A DNA stretch of 64,000 nucleotides from Vibrio navarrensis. GTDB lineage: Bacteria; Pseudomonadota; Gammaproteobacteria; Enterobacterales; Vibrionaceae. Made by a program: the position numbers and the translations under genes. The notes beneath the pieces were generated by a model. That model was not told where the DNA came from. It worked only from the letters and a program-made list of their open reading frames with translations, and did not search any database. Positions 63,740 to 64,000 of the stretch are shown piece after piece. The stretch covers positions 186,001 to 250,000 of the forward strand of contig NZ_JMCG01000002.1 of NCBI RefSeq assembly GCF_000764325.1. The letters are read 5' to 3'. Every line of letters begins with the position of its first letter. Positions within the stretch are counted from its first letter, which is position 1.

Positions 63740-64000
63740 CTATTCACCGTCCAATCCTCGGATTGGCTTAATCGTCCCCCACCCCTTACAAGAGGGGCAA
63801 TGCCAATACAGTGAGTGGGTGGAAAAACCACATTTTCGACATCGATAGTGAGGTTTAACTTTCAGTTGTTCACCCACCATGGCTTGCAAGGTGGTCAAGC
63901 TCTCTTTTGCTCGCCCTTCTTCCGCTTCCGTGAGGTGGTAATCCATCAAACGATAGAAACCTTTCATGGTTGGGTTTTTAATCAGTTGTCTGGTGAGCAA
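63740..64000 (-). CDS. lapB: Lipopolysaccharide assembly protein LapB, C-terminal part
   Basis: Only the last 86 residues are inside the window; the frame is open to the right edge. They include TPR-like helices (QLIKNPTMKGFYRLMDYHLTEAEEGRAKES) and the C-terminal rubredoxin-type zinc module: CRKCGFST and CPSCKGWG. In E. coli LapB (YciM) links the FtsH protease to LpxC turnover and so sets lipopolysaccharide levels; it lies next to pyrF there too. Confidence 0.9.
   Translation of the reverse strand: MLTRQLIKNPTMKGFYRLMDYHLTEAEEGRAKESLTTLQAMVGEQLKVKPHYRCRKCGFSTHSLYWHCPSCKGWGTIKPIRGLDGE

Overview
The window reads as a stretch of the larger chromosome of a Vibrio species. The evidence is gene content and order: a complete hisGDCBHAFI-E operon behind a histidine-rich leader peptide, hns, gsk, mnmA-hflD-purB, the bioA/bioBFCD divergon, an lrp-ftsK-lolA-rarA-serS run, a divergent ald next to lrp, cysB, miaE, and pyrF with lapB. 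The protein sequences are typical of Vibrionaceae. I cannot name the species from sequence alone. No rRNA, tRNA, CRISPR array or replication origin was seen.

Layout. Positions 1-7.1 kb hold housekeeping genes: a TIGR02647-like small protein, an NAD-dependent epimerase-like protein, tdk, cysS, ppiB, lpxH, an EAL-HDOD protein and a YchJ-like SEC-C protein. A repeat-rich spacer (7.14-7.37 kb) separates these from the his operon (minus strand, 7.4-14.5 kb) with its attenuator and leader. Next come an NhaC-type antiporter, a long A+T-rich spacer, hns, gsk, an unknown 89-residue protein, and mnmA-hflD-purB (to 22.8 kb). A tightly overlapping eight-gene minus-strand operon (22.9-29.0 kb) is built around a cyclopropane-fatty-acid-synthase-like enzyme. 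Its upstream region carries several TTGTACAA-type sites. htpX, a 55-residue small protein, and the bio divergon follow (29.2-35.7 kb). serS, rarA, lolA, ftsK, lrp, ald, a methyltransferase, cysB, a membrane-anchored coiled-coil protein and miaE run to 48.3 kb.

From 48.3 to 62.9 kb the window is accessory. It begins with a decayed IS256-family element sitting inside the tail of an internally deleted IS200-like element. A visibly A+T-rich three-gene minus-strand operon follows: a small outer-membrane beta-barrel protein, a 1373-residue lipoprotein metzincin-like protease, and a 525-residue exported protein with an acidic/lysine-rich repeat linker. Then comes a five-gene peptide ABC importer of the YejABEF type with two separate ATPases. 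Core sequence resumes with pyrF and the 3' part of lapB.

Working together: the his and bio clusters are complete or near-complete biosynthetic pathways with visible control sites (attenuator; BirA-like operator). The cfa-type operon probably modifies membrane fatty acids under a stress- or light-responsive regulator, which is inferred from the operator pattern. The accessory protease/barrel/exported-protein trio next to a peptide importer could be a surface proteolysis and peptide-uptake module. This is the least described part of the window and the best candidate for a new system, but its function is inference only.
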